Below are positions 1 to 11,634 of a stretch of DNA of 64,000 nucleotides, piece by piece. Position 1 is the stretch's first letter; each line of letters opens with the position of its first letter. The notes beneath the pieces were generated by a model. The model made no database searches and had not been told where the DNA came from. It saw only the letters and a program-made list of their open reading frames with translations. Made by a program: the position numbers and the translations under genes. Source of the stretch: Fennellomyces sp. T-0311 (lineage: Eukaryota; Mucoromycota; Mucoromycetes; Mucorales; Lichtheimiaceae); contig JALLLT010000003.1 of assembly GCA_025266875.1 (NCBI GenBank), forward strand, positions 930,001 to 994,000, read 5' to 3'.

Positions 1-2
1 AC

Positions 3-632
3 GTCATGAATGGCTTAAGCTATCTTAACTTTGACTTGGGGAAAAAGTCAACAATATTTCGTGATCACATCCCTGCTATTCTGCGAAATTGTCCCAACCT
101 TGAAGTTCTTGTGCTTGATAACTGGTATGAAAATGAACGGCAGTTAGATGTAGTACCGGCAGCAGCAACTCATAAGATATTGGATGCCATCGCCGATATA
201 AAAAAATTGCATCGTTTATCATTATCTTTGTTTGACGTACGTTCGCAACGGTTTGTTCGACTATTGAAGCATTATATGATACAGGGAGAGAGCTGCACCA
301 TAAAGACTTTGGGAGTAAATATGTGCCCTGGTTTGGCCGCTTCGGTGCTATTCCAAATCGGGAATATAGTGAGCTTGGAAAGTTTGAGCATTTATTTTGG
401 AGATACAATTCAAGTCAGTCGCCCTGAGGTCACAGAACTCATGCGTATGGTAAAGCATCTTCCCAAATTAGTGCACCTCGAGTTGGGTGGAATTGAGCTT
501 ACATATGGTGACGCGCAGCATCTTTCGGAATCTGGAACGCTAAAAGAAGTAATGACGATGGAGGTTGCTATGCCAGCAGAGGCTATTGACTTGCTAGAGC
601 AGCGCTTTCCGAAATTAATCATGTATGATTAA
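3..632 (+). CDS. F-box/LRR-like protein, 3' end
   Basis: The reading frame is open to the left edge, so the gene starts outside the window and the first ATG at position 6 is probably internal. About 208 residues are visible before the TAA. They show irregular leucine-rich repeats: segments such as CPNLEVLVLDNW, IKKLHRLSLSLFDV, VSLESLSIYFGD and LPKLVHLELGGIEL have the L-x-x-L-x-L spacing of the F-box/LRR proteins that are numerous in Mucoromycota. The usual role of that family is substrate recognition in SCF ubiquitin ligases. The F-box itself would be upstream and is not seen, so the ubiquitin role is inference. The stop lies only 163 bp from the 3' end of the convergent kelch gene. Confidence 0.55.
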   Translation, partial: VMNGLSYLNFDLGKKSTIFRDHIPAILRNCPNLEVLVLDNWYENERQLDVVPAAATHKILDAIADIKKLHRLSLSLFDVRSQRFVRLLKHYMIQGESCTIKTLGVNMCPGLAASVLFQIGNIVSLESLSIYFGDTIQVSRPEVTELMRMVKHLPKLVHLELGGIELTYGDAQHLSESGTLKEVMTMEVAMPAEAIDLLEQRFPKLIMYD

Positions 633-795
633 TCAATAAAAGTTTGGTAGCAAGTAAATTTTCTCAAATTGATAACATTATTTGCAACACGGATTCTATG
701 ACAGATTATCAGAAGAATGAGATTACTCTTAATAATAAACTATTAAGGCTAGCTTTTAAAATTTCCAGTATATATTAAATAACGTTAAAAGAAAC

Positions 796-2957
796 CTATA
801 CTCGATCAGGCTTAACAGGTGCTATGACAAATCCTGGAGCTCCGTCTGGCTTTTCGGTGGCATGAACGTTCCGTGCATTTCCACTACTAATATCTCCCGT
901 TTCCGTAGCTTGAATGATACCTCCACTTTACACAGCTATATATTAGGGTTAGCATGTTGTTCAGTACAATATTCACTATTAAGTCCCTCACATTGTTCAC
1001 CAAATGACGCCAAAGTGGTAAAATTGTCTTCTTTTTCATTTACTTTCCGGGATATGTCAGTGCACACCTCATTTGGTTTATGTTCTTGCGTCTTTCGCGT
1101 TTGCCATCGTCTACGTAGGCAGAAGAAAACTATTACACCAATTATTGTAACCTACATTTATCAATAAAACTATATTAAGCACACATTCTCTAGAGAAAGC
1201 TTTATAACAACATCTTTACCCCAGCGATAGACCCTACAACCGCGCCTGCAATGGTCCCTGCATTTGTTTTCGAGTCAGATGAACTAGACTCTGCTACTTC
1301 ATGCGGGGCCTGTAACCCGTCAATTGATGCCCGCCAAGACCATGATTCGGTATCAAGGACGCGCACATCGCTTGTACTTGTGTTTGGAATGCAACCAAAT
1401 ATAATGTACAAGTCATTCTCAAGAACCGCTACATATAAAAATAACATGAATCACATACTCTACGTAATCAATACGCTTGTGGTTCGCAATTATCTACGAT
1501 TACTATTTGATATACGCTAGCTCCTACCTGAATGTTCATGAATAACCGTAGCAGTGTAGGTTGCACCAGGTTGCACGCTAAGATTTCTTGTACTCCATTC
1601 CATACTTTCTGTATCAAGCAGATAAAAGTAATCATCTCTATACCATAGCCGCTCCACTAGTATATATAATAAATCCAAATTAAAAAACACTTGCATCAAG
1701 TAAGGGCTAGTATATGAACTCAACGGTATGTACTTACGAGGTTCGTATCCACCAAATAATACAAGTTCACCGGTGTTTGGCTCTAAAAAAGTGATCAAAA
1801 AGAGAAAATTAAACAAAAGCCTTGGTTAAGATTGATAGTTATGAAACATACTTAAAGTAAGCGTGTGACGTTCTCGTGTTGATGGTGTTAACCCAGTCGT
1901 GTTTTGTGTCCTCCATTCCTGACTGTCTGTATCAAAAATAAGTATTTGATTCATTGGAGCTGCTTCATAGTTATAACGTGTCAGGTTCTCATATATAGGT
2001 GTAGTTGGGTATCGGCCGCCGACAATATAAATTGACCTTCCATCCTTTCCAAGAGCTGCTTGGTGGCCATAGCGATGTAGTCGTAATGACGGCACGGGAG
2101 GCCCAGTACTCCAGCTTGATGTCTATAGTTGATACTTTTTGTAAGCACACTCTGTATATGTACGCTGATATGGTACATATACTTCAAAATGAAATAGATA
2201 CACGTCCAGTGGATGTTCTACCGGATCCTCCCCCATTCGATCACGATCCGGAATTCTGTTGCAATTTTTAAACCCTATCTTGATCAACTGCAGTTTCCGT
2301 TATCTATACCTTACACCTCCCCAGACGTAAATTATACTATCTTCTCCATGAGTAGCAGTATGTCCTGATCTTTATATGATATATTTAGTCGCAACTGAGC
2401 TTAGAAGTATGTATTTTACGCAAATGCGTACAATCCACTCGCTTACATTTCCAAGTGACCGGTTTCTATATCGGTTCTCCATTGTCCATTGTCCGTGGTA
2501 TAGATTGTATTGTTGTACTTTGGTTTGTTTGGAGATACTTCGTCATCTACTCCTGCACCACCGTCCATGAAAATAGCATTATATTCAGGTACAGCAGCCA
2601 CTGCAAAGTTAAAGTTGGGCTCCTGTGTTTCGTGCGGTATTGATTCCCAGTCATTTTGAAGATTTCGGACATCTTTGCTTTCGGACAAGTCGAGACTATT
2701 AAATATATTACTAGCGAGAGCAAGTTGGCCAGATAAATCTCTGCGATACAGTCGGCCACCGTAACAGTATATTTTTGGGATCAGGTAAACACATCCTTTT
2801 GATAAAAAAAAAGGATCAACTTAGTTGTTCTTGCCTAGGGATCTTATGCCAAGCCATCACCTGCAGCCGATCTAGCTATAGCGGGTGTTGCTCTTATAAA
2901 GTGCATGAAGGTGTATAATAACACAATCGAAAGGATTACGTTTTGGACAAAAAACAT
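796..2957 (-). CDS. Kelch-repeat single-pass membrane protein, copy K1
   Basis: Ten exons (high to low): 2957-2861, 2795-2447, 2369-2310, 2255-2183, 2122-1852, 1782-1738, 1656-1528, 1428-1220, 1151-992 and about 908 (or 920) to 796, giving about 501-505 aa. The last acceptor is the only uncertain join, because the best-placed AG leads into a stop. The start at MFF is the first in-frame ATG after an upstream stop and aligns with the MFF start of copy K4. The product has a signal peptide, then six kelch-type blades (KIYCYGG, AIFMDGG, IIYVWGG, SIYIVGG, LVLFGG, LYIIFG, each followed by a -W-T/S strand), a Ser-rich stalk, one membrane helix starting GTIAGAVVGSIAG, a basic stop-transfer (LRRRW) and a short cytoplasmic tail with EKPDG and, unusually, KPDRV instead of KPDG at the end. 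Kelch propellers bind proteins or glycans; the ligand is unknown. Confidence 0.85.
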
Positions 2958-4757
2958 AAATGGAAGTAAAAGAAATTGCAGAAAATGGCTGATCTATAAA
3001 GTTTTTACTAGACTGTACTGAGCTCAGTTGCACAAGATCCGTGTACAACAACAAATAACCTGCATTTGTTCCTAAAATCCCAGTACTCCAACATTATCAA
3101 ATCAATTAGTTTTAGCAATGAACGCTTCAAAATCTAATGTAGCTTGCTTCACAAGTACGTATACAGTACAACGTATATATGTATATAGAAAGACGTTTTG
3201 ATTCAACGTTATGCTTTGGAAGCACTTATACCTATGTACAAAGTGTTGAGCATAAAAATTCTCGTGATACTGGTTCTAAGCTAAACATCTCTGTACTGTG
3301 GCTGAATTACTATACTCGGAATTTTCGACAATAACTTTGTTCTTTTTCCCGCGTCGGTTTGCTGAAATATTCAGGCTTGTACCACACGCAAATGACTCCA
3401 GATACGTATAGTAAACTACGACAGTCCAACTCTTGGTAGCCTATCCAATAGACGAAAGCTATAGCTTTACAGTGAAGGCCCTTATCTACTTTCTAGTTGC
3501 AGCGACTTGCATTCATGGTTTGAATTCGAGAAATCAAATAAATATAAAAGGATGTCTAAAGTTAATTACATACCTTTATTTTTTAACATCCTCTTATGCA
3601 TCCTCAGGCTTCAACGATGTCTACAAGAAATGGACAGCCATAGTATTTCCAATAGAGTCATCTAGTTTTTGGTCGGATGGATCCTAAGTGTATCCAAATC
3701 GATTTATAAAGTGCAATTCGGAACGTGTCTCCGGTAATCTTCTGAGCCCACTAAAAGTGAATATCTATTTTAGTGGTATTTTAGATCTTGGCAACTTATA
3801 TAAACACACCGGGCGATATCGAAATCATGAGGTGATTATGCTTTTTTTATATACAGTAGCCGCTTTATATAATGATATTTTATATAACGATAATTCGATA
3901 TAACGATACAATTCTCGACGCACCAAAACGGTAATCACTGCCAAATCCCATTTTATATAACGATATTTTGATATAGCGATAAAGTTTGGGCTGCACCATC
4001 GTATCGTTATATAAAGCGACCACTGTATTGCTCAAATTGTTGATATCATTTCCATTTGATTAAACACCTAGATGTTCCTCGCTTATTTTCTCCTTTGCAT
4101 ATAAAAAAAGCTATTTATTATAATATCAATTGACGAAATCTATACTTAATAATTAGTTTTTAGGAATAGAAAAACTTGAAAAACAGAGAAAATGAAAAAC
4201 GAAAAAGTAAATAATAATAATAAATGGGTAACTATATGGAAAAAAGCTTATGGTGTCATTTTTAATACTTACTTTAGCAGAGAATCTCCGTAATACATAG
4301 TCATTGCCTAGTAATCATGGCAATATGCATTCTCTTTAGCACTACAGTGCAGCAGCTATGTAATAGCTGTGTAAATCATTAGTAGCCACAGTAATATCCT
4401 TTATACATACTATACAAAATTTTCGAGGCGGATTTCAACCTTTTAGATATGGCTGTGTCAAATTACAGCGAATGCAGAAAAAGTTAAAACTGATATATAC
4501 GTATGTCGATTCTTTGAAACAGACACGACAGGGTATACTAAACGTTTTCTGGTACTTATTACATTTTCGGTTACTGTTGCAAAATCTGATATATGCCGCC
4601 CCATGTCTACCTAAAGTCCTTCGCTCTAGCAACTTTTGCTGTTACGAAGAAAGTAAATTGATATCCATATGTTTTTGTAACCCTCAAATTACGCATACAT
4701 TTCGTTAGATATTACATTGATATAAATTCGTAATCATTATCATCGATAATAAAATTG
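2958..4757. other. Intergenic, AT-rich, with one MITE
   Basis: Between kelch copies K1 and K2. Apart from the palindromic element at 3852-4027 nothing coding is supported; short open frames here lack family features and splice context. The part nearest 2958-3060 should hold the K1 promoter, but no clear TATA box stands out. Confidence 0.5.
3852..4027. mobile_element. MITE with Tc1/mariner-type ends (TA target duplication)
   Basis: A 172-bp palindromic element (3854-4025) lies between two TA dinucleotides (3852-3853, 4026-4027). The left end reads CAGTAGCCGCTTTATATAA and the right end is the near-perfect inverted copy, TTATATAAAGCGACCACTG. The interior repeats the motif TATAACGATA in both orientations. 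No coding capacity. TA duplication and CAGTRG ends are typical of non-autonomous Tc1/mariner/pogo derivatives; the autonomous parent is not in the window. Confidence 0.8.
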
Positions 4758-7009
4758 TTATGCTCCATCAGGTTTAACAGGGGTCATCAATAACCTTTGA
4801 GTACCTTCGCTGCTGACACCGCCATCTGGTTTTTCTGCAGCATGAATTCTCGGTACATCTCGGTCCAGTTTGTCAAATTCGTTTGGAACTTGGCCTCTAC
4901 TGTCTTGTGTAGCTAACGGTATCATTATATTGTGTTTAATATCAGCGGATCCTTCCGAGGCATGCTCGTTAATAGCCTTGGCTTCTTGCTTTTTTCTTGC
5001 TTGTCTTCTTCGATGGTAAAAGAACACAATCAATGCACCAATGAGTGCTACCTACAAAAGCGCCATTTACAAAAATTAGATACGATGCTATGAAACCTGG
5101 GTATATAAAGCATTCACCCCAGCAACAGCTCCTACTACTGCACCAGCAATAGTTCCTGCGTTTGTATCACCAGTATCCGATGGTTGCGGTGCGGCATCGG
5201 TAGTTTGAACTCCAGAAACAGAGTTGACCCAGGACCACGTTACAGTATTGAGAACACGAACAGTGTTTGTCACTCGGCCAGGAGGAACAACGCCAAACAT
5301 GATATATAGATTATCGCCTACCATCACAGCTATGTATAGATATATGTAAGCTTCCTCCTAGCATTGTCATCAATATGAATTGAGCGCCGTATACGTACTA
5401 TATGTACGTGCAGATGCTCGCTCCCCATCATGTAAAGAGATTTGGCGAAATTACAAGTAGTATCGACATACCTGAATGATCAAATATTGCAGTGACATTG
5501 TAATCGACATCGTCTGGAACGGTGAGCGGTCGATTGTACCATACCATTGATTCCGGATCAAGTATATAGAAATAATCATCACAAAATAGGGTATAATTGA
5601 CTATAATTACCAAGTTAGAATGTACGTAATATCTCCATGTTGCTTTGCTTGTCCGTATAGCCTTCAATATTGTTTCTTGGATACAAATATCTAAATTACT
5701 TACACGGATAGGTTCCACCGAACATTATTAACTCTCCGGTCGTTGGTTCTAAAGAAAAAGCGTAACCAATGCATACTGATGTTAATAACTTATCCAATAG
5801 ATTAAAAACTATTATATGCCGTACTTAAAGTTAAGCTGTGGCTATTCCGTATAAATGGTCTTTCTCCAGTGGCATTGCGTCTTGACCATTGGCTGGTGTT
5901 GGTGTTAAATATAATAATGTTATCCATGTAGTCGTAGTCGAAGTAGTATTCTGACATGTTTTGATACATAGGCTGATCTGGGAATATGCCACCAACGTAG
6001 TATATGGATACACCATCTTTTCCGAGTACTGATCTGTGCAAAACTCGAGTATCTCTTAAAGATTGTGCGCCACTCTCTGTACTCCAACTTAACGTCTAGT
6101 AGTAACAGATTTGTGAGTATTAAAATAATTGTAGAAGAAACGGTTCTGGAAAAGTTTCACGCCTTACAGTGAAATCAAAAAGATACATCTCAAGTGGAAA
6201 TTTCGCAGGTTGTTCTGTACCATTTTCCAGCATACTGTTACATACAATATTAAGTACTTAAATATTTACAGTTAATTTCACTTACGCTCTTCCACCCCAT
6301 ATATAAACGCGATTGTTTGGTCCAAGGGTTGCCGCATGAAAAATTCTAATGATAGGTGTTGTCAAAATAGAGAAGCAATTAGATTTCCGACGTAGTTATA
6401 TTTAAAGTGTAAATCGTACTGACAAATTGTCCTCTCTCATCGGTATATCGGTAGACCAACTTTCCGTCGTGATATTGTATACTATATTACGATAATTTGC
6501 CCGTAATGACGCTGACCCAGGCATGGATCTTCCTGCACCGCCATCTAGAAATATAACTTGATAGTCCGGTACAGCGACCATTTGGAAGACAACGTTGGGG
6601 CCTGGGTCTTCATGAGGTATAGGTTCCCATCGATTTTGCATATCCCTGATGGACATGTCTTGCGATAAATCCAGGCTGTTGAATATATTGCGATCTAGCG
6701 AAGGACCATAACTTCCGGTCATAATCTGCAGAAATATGTATTTGTTAGTAAACGAGCATAAACAGGTAAATCACAAAGGAGATATTTTCATTTTCTTGTT
6801 CTTGACCACCATAGCAATATATCTTTGGGTTCATATATACACAATCTAGTCAATATCCAATTGCTTTAGCGATAATGCACGTAGATAACCAGCACTAGTT
6901 TCTTACGTGTATCACAGCGGGCTACTACCGAATCGGCTCGAACGTACGAAAGTAGGCTCCATATGACGCCTACCAGCAAGGCAACTCTATCATTATGTGT
7001 GGTAAACAT
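4758..7009 (-). CDS. Kelch-repeat single-pass membrane protein, copy K2
   Basis: Ten exons: 7009-6907, 6845-6775, 6725-6424, 6345-6286, 6234-6168, 6095-5825, 5748-5704, 5600-5472, 5329-5118, 5051-4758; 517 aa. The design matches K1: signal peptide (MFTTHNDRVALLVGV), kelch blades, Ser-rich stalk, GTIAGAVVGAVAGV membrane helix, HRRRQARKK stop-transfer, tail ending PVKPDGA. Two differences from its neighbours: the second exon is split by an extra 49-nt intron (6774-6726) with a textbook TTTACTAAC branch site, and the intron that separates the last two exons in the other copies is absent, so the membrane helix and the tail are read in one exon. Sequence details (VNSVSGVQ before the stalk, MREDN after blade 2) group it with copy K6 rather than with its physical neighbours. 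Confidence 0.86.
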
Positions 7010-7725
7010 AAAAAAATGGGAAAGAAAGGGAAAAAATGTTTTACACAAAGCTCCCTTCTTTGTAAGCCTGGTAAAAGTTAGTGTAGCACAACAGACATAA
7101 ATCGTGGCACAGTCCTTTTCAGCTTGCCTTGTAAAGAAACAAAAACTTTCTTTTGGAAGTATTACAAATCCAGAAAGCACATAATGTACCTCCATTAAGG
7201 TTACTTTTGTTATAAAAATATGTTGGATTTAAATGCGCAATTAGAATCTCCCATTATGTGGCTAGCAAGCAAAGTCTTCTGAAAATCTAAAGCCATTTTA
7301 GGTTAAACTTGTTTACAGAACACAGTGGTACAACCCAATCGTCGCGTGATGCTGAACTTCAAGAGTGCTAGGAAAACTTATGGTTTTACAAATTTTGGTT
7401 AAAGGCCAGCAAATACGAGGTCGGCTAATCGCACGAAGTCTCTATTGGCTATAGAAAGAGAAATACGACGTATTAACTCAAGGCGTCACTCAAGACTCGC
7501 ATTAAGGCATGACGAATAAGTAAGAGATTTGAATTGATATAAGATTATTCTTGCTACAACACAAAGGCTTTTGCCTAACATGCTGGGGAACATCAACCAG
7601 AATAAAGAGAAATACCGTATTATTTGACGTGTCAAGATAATATAGCTTAGAACCTAGATATAAGTTACAATTTAGATTTTTCTGTTGTATTTCCATATAG
7701 CTATGTGTAATTCCTAACCAGTAAT
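7010..7725. other. Intergenic between K2 and K3
   Basis: Holds the presumed promoter of K2 and the 3' flank of K3. No conserved element, repeat or coding frame recognised. Confidence 0.5.
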
Positions 7726-10011
7726 CTAAAGCTTTTGTACGCCGTCAGGCTTAACCGGTATCATTACAAGACGAGGAGCACCATCCGGTTTTTCAGTACC
7801 ATAGAAGTTCGATGGATTTCCACGATTGGGGTCTTCACTACTCGAGGCTTTGGTTGTACTTTCATTAGCAGTTGCTGGTGTTAAAATGGTAAGTAGTAAT
7901 TAATTTCCTATATTATGAGCATTTTTATGGATAATACTTACAAATATCATTGGGCGATCTTGGGTTTGACGTTAGACCGTGCTCTTGATTTTCTCCTTTG
8001 CTTCTTGTCTCATTAACAACATTAGATTCTTCTTGTTTTTTCCTGGGATGTCGTCGTTTTCGTAGATAACAAAAGATAACTACGGCGCCAATGATCACAA
8101 CCTATGGTAGTAGCCATCATGTTTATCACGATTAGTTATTATGAAAACAACATATTAAAACGTATCATAGCGACATGTCATTACCGCAGCAACTGATCCT
8201 ACAATTGCGCCAGCGATAGCTCCGGGACTTAACCCTGAACCCGATGAGTCAGAGTCTGGTGGCATATCGGTCGAATCCGAAACTCCAGAGATCGAAGCAC
8301 GCCAGGACCACAATTCAGTGTCCAGCACTCGCACATCACTTGTACTTTGTTGATTTCGAATTAATCCAAATATAATAAAAAGATTATTATCCACAAGGAC
8401 AGCTGAATTATAGCAGATACATCAGTTGAAATGTTCACGAAATTTGTTACTGCTTCTGACATCCCAGTGCTATCAACTTGGTTTTTCATATCACCAAGAA
8501 TGCCATGGGATAGCAGACCAACGCATAGAGTGTACATACCAGAATGATCTTTAATAGTGGTAACAACATGTGCTACGCCAGGCGGTGCACTTATATCTCT
8601 AGTGCTCCACTCCATATTTACAGTATCGAGCAAGTAGAAATAATCTTCTCTGAACTCTGTCTTATTCCCTAGCGTTATAGTAAACATAGTGTAAACCAAA
8701 GTTAATATGCATTTAAATTGCTACATATCCACATCATTGTTACAATATGAACTTACTAGGCTCCATACCACCAAATAATATAAGCTCTCCTGTATTTGGT
8801 TCTGGCATAAAATTGGGAAATTAATGTCAGATACTCTAACTTGATTGAACTTAACAGATACTGCGCATCATACTTAATGTAAGCGTGTGAAAGACTCTTG
8901 TTGAAGGTGTTACTCCTGTAGTGTTTTCTGTTCTCCATCGTTGACCACTAGTATCGAAAATAAGAATTTGATTCATTGGCGAAGGCTCATAATAGTATCG
9001 TGTCATATTTTCGAATCGCGGTGCAGACGGAGATTCGCCACCAACATAATATATTGACACCCCATCACTTCCAAGAGCCGCACTGAACCACTCGCGAGCC
9101 ACTTGGTAAGAGGATACTGCGGGTCCAATACTCCAGCTTAAAGTCTAACAGTTTATGATTCATCAATGTTTTGTATCCAATTTTATGTTAGCTCATCACA
9201 TGCATACTTGAAAATGGAAATGAAACATTTCGAGTGGGTATATCAATGCTTCCTCTTGCCGTTCAATATCCGGATAACTAATCCAATTGAAAACTTTATT
9301 AGATGATGCATCCCGTCAAAAGGATCTTACCTAGCTCCTCCCCAAACATAAACTATGTTACCCGGTCCAAGAATAGCTTCATGGCCAGAACTTTTGGGAG
9401 CAAATTATATCATGGCCAACTTTATAGTTAGCCTCCGGCACGCATAGAATCTATTCAAAGTACTCACGTGTGCAGATGACCACTTTCTATATCAGTATTC
9501 CATTGTTCATCATCGACCATGTAAATAGTCGTGTTATATTTTGATTTGTATCCGTCTGGGTTATCCTTTCCTGAACCGCCATCAATAAAGATGGCATTAT
9601 GGTCAGGAATAGCGACTATTCCAAAGTCATAGTTCGCTTCAGGTTCGACATGCGGTATGGATTCCCAGCTGTACTGTAGCGCAGCGAGGTCTCTACTTTC
9701 AGACAAGTCGAGGCTGTTAAATATATTGCTAGCAAGAGCCAGCTGGCCTGAATCATCTCTGCTAAAAAGTCGACCACCATAGCAATATATTTTTGGTTCG
9801 ATGTACACGCATCCTTAAAGTATACAAACTGCTTAGATGTGGATTTTGTAACACTTTGGATGAAGTGAATACCTGCGCCATAACGAGCAGCAACCGGTTC
9901 AGTCCTCACATATGGTATGCATGTGTGTAATATTGCAATTACTATGAAAGTTACTATCGAGATAGATAACATAAATACAGGTAAAAGAAACAGTAGAAAA
10001 AAGCAGTTCAT
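7726..10011 (-). CDS. Kelch-repeat single-pass membrane protein, copy K3
   Basis: The cleanest of the family and the template used for the others. Exons: 10011-9873, 9813-9468, 9390-9331, 9277-9208, 9144-8874, 8801-8757, 8668-8540, 8402-8185, 8101-7942, 7874-7726; 528 aa, every junction GT-AG and in phase. The N-terminus is a long hydrophobic signal or anchor; translation could instead begin at the internal MLSISIV, which aligns with the MFF starts of K1/K4. Kelch blades: KIYCYGG, AIFIDGG, IVYVWGG, SIYYVGG, LILFGG, LFIIFG. Then an SGSGLSP stalk, GAIAGAIVGSVAAV helix, RKRRHPRKK, and a tail with FYGTEKPDGAP and PVKPDGVQKL. Several N-x-T/S sequons in the blades suit an extracellular, glycosylated domain. 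Function unknown; receptor-like or adhesin-like architecture is inference. Confidence 0.88.
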
Positions 10012-11634
10012 AAATGTTCATACAGTTTAATCCAGATTGGGAAGACGGGGGATGTGTGGTACAAAGGATATGTGTAACTAGCGATAACTTCCCTTACGTA
10101 TGATCCCAAAGTTCCATTTTTCCGACCCAGCGTTTTGTAGTCTTACAGAAAACATCCAGCACTACTTTTATTGTCATACATGGGTGGTAAGTATTGAACT
10201 TCTACGTATAGTGCTACTGTGTATCGTTTAGCTACCCACGCACATTGACTGTGACACTATTATATATCTGATACATACGTACTGTAATGCTAGTATTTGG
10301 TATAAATATAAATCGAAGAACTTTGGCACGTCTGTCTTGTTTATTTAGCATACCATTTGATGCATCCCAGCGCATGTTATAATCTTAGCAAGGATCCGCA
10401 CCTTTGTTTGCATGGCGTGGAACGCCTAGAATATTCCTGCTACGCCACAACTTAGTTTCCTCATATAGTTATTACTATGATGACCGACTATGCCTTGGGA
10501 TCTTTTTTTTTTTGATCCGTATATTGCAGTGTTATAAAGGGTTGGAATGAAATTTCTCGGCCCCTTTCCGCTTACGCTACCATTTCCCTTTTCGGGCACG
10601 CACTTCACCCCTGTGTTGACCTCTATTCTATTATATGGTGCATCTGCGCCTTCGTCTATCTTCTTCCGCGCTCGGATCTCTTGCTAGTTATACTTCCTAT
10701 GTATCCCACATTTTACCTCCGGCACAGCCCGATGTATCCACAGTTAGCGTGCCCATAGAAACATATATAATACCCTTGTTGTATCAAACGAAATAAAGCA
10801 GTTAACTTGACCTCAATTTTCTTAATCAAACGTTTCAAAAGCCCAAGGCAGGAGCTTATACCTGTATTTGATTAACTCATGCTTTCTATTTCTCTATATT
10901 TCGACCTACTTATGGACCCTGTTTCACAGAGGGTTACTCTACACAAACAATTTCTTTTACAACAATGTACACAGCGGATTGAATACTTATTTTACAAAGA
11001 AGTGTGTAATACTTCGAGTCCAGATGATGCATTCAGCGAACGATGAGACAGCGCTTCTGTCTACCATAGCTAACCGCTACTACCATACACCTCTGAGGAT
11101 TTGATACGTATAGCTGTCCACATTACACTTCAACCGACTGCAGCACCGGAGATTGCACCGCTACAAGTGTTTGACGTTCGGAATTTGCTGATCGTCCGTT
11201 GAAGTTAAGACAGGTGCCTTTGCACTGTGCCTACAAAAAAGTAGGGGTTAGCTTTGCACCGATTCACAACAGTTCTCCGCTGAAAAGAAATATTTATCTG
11301 ATACTGTACCTTATTTCCCTTCCTACAAATCCCACCCTGCCAACATATCTTCCCGACCGTCAACCTGTCAACCCTCCGCCAGCGTTATACAGCCTTAATC
11401 ATCCATTCCACAGATGATCAAAATATATCAAAACATACTTATGAACTATCTATTCATTCTACGTTCCCTCAGGTCCACTTTCAGAGAATATTCGACAAAG
11501 ACTAGCTTTCTTTTTTGTTAGATCTAATTTTGGCGATTTCTTTAAGTAATAACGTTATGTATGCTTGGGCGATGACACTTGACATTATTTAGATGTAGAA
11601 ATTTACGTCCACTGTGACCAATAAATAATACGAT
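10012..11634. other. Intergenic, repeat-derived
   Basis: No gene recognised. Contains at 10782-10806 a 25-bp stretch (starting TATCAAACGAAATAAAG) found again exactly at 33051-33075, including an AATAAA signal. This looks like the 3' part of a dispersed, LTR-like or other repeat. The short frames at 10868-11417 show no family signature. Confidence 0.4.
10782..10806 (+). repeat. 25-bp exact dispersed repeat, copy 1
   Basis: Identical to 33051-33075. Flanks are only loosely alike (both have ACATATA about 20 bp upstream), so these are probably old copies of one repeat family with a conserved AATAAA-containing core. Confidence 0.55.
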
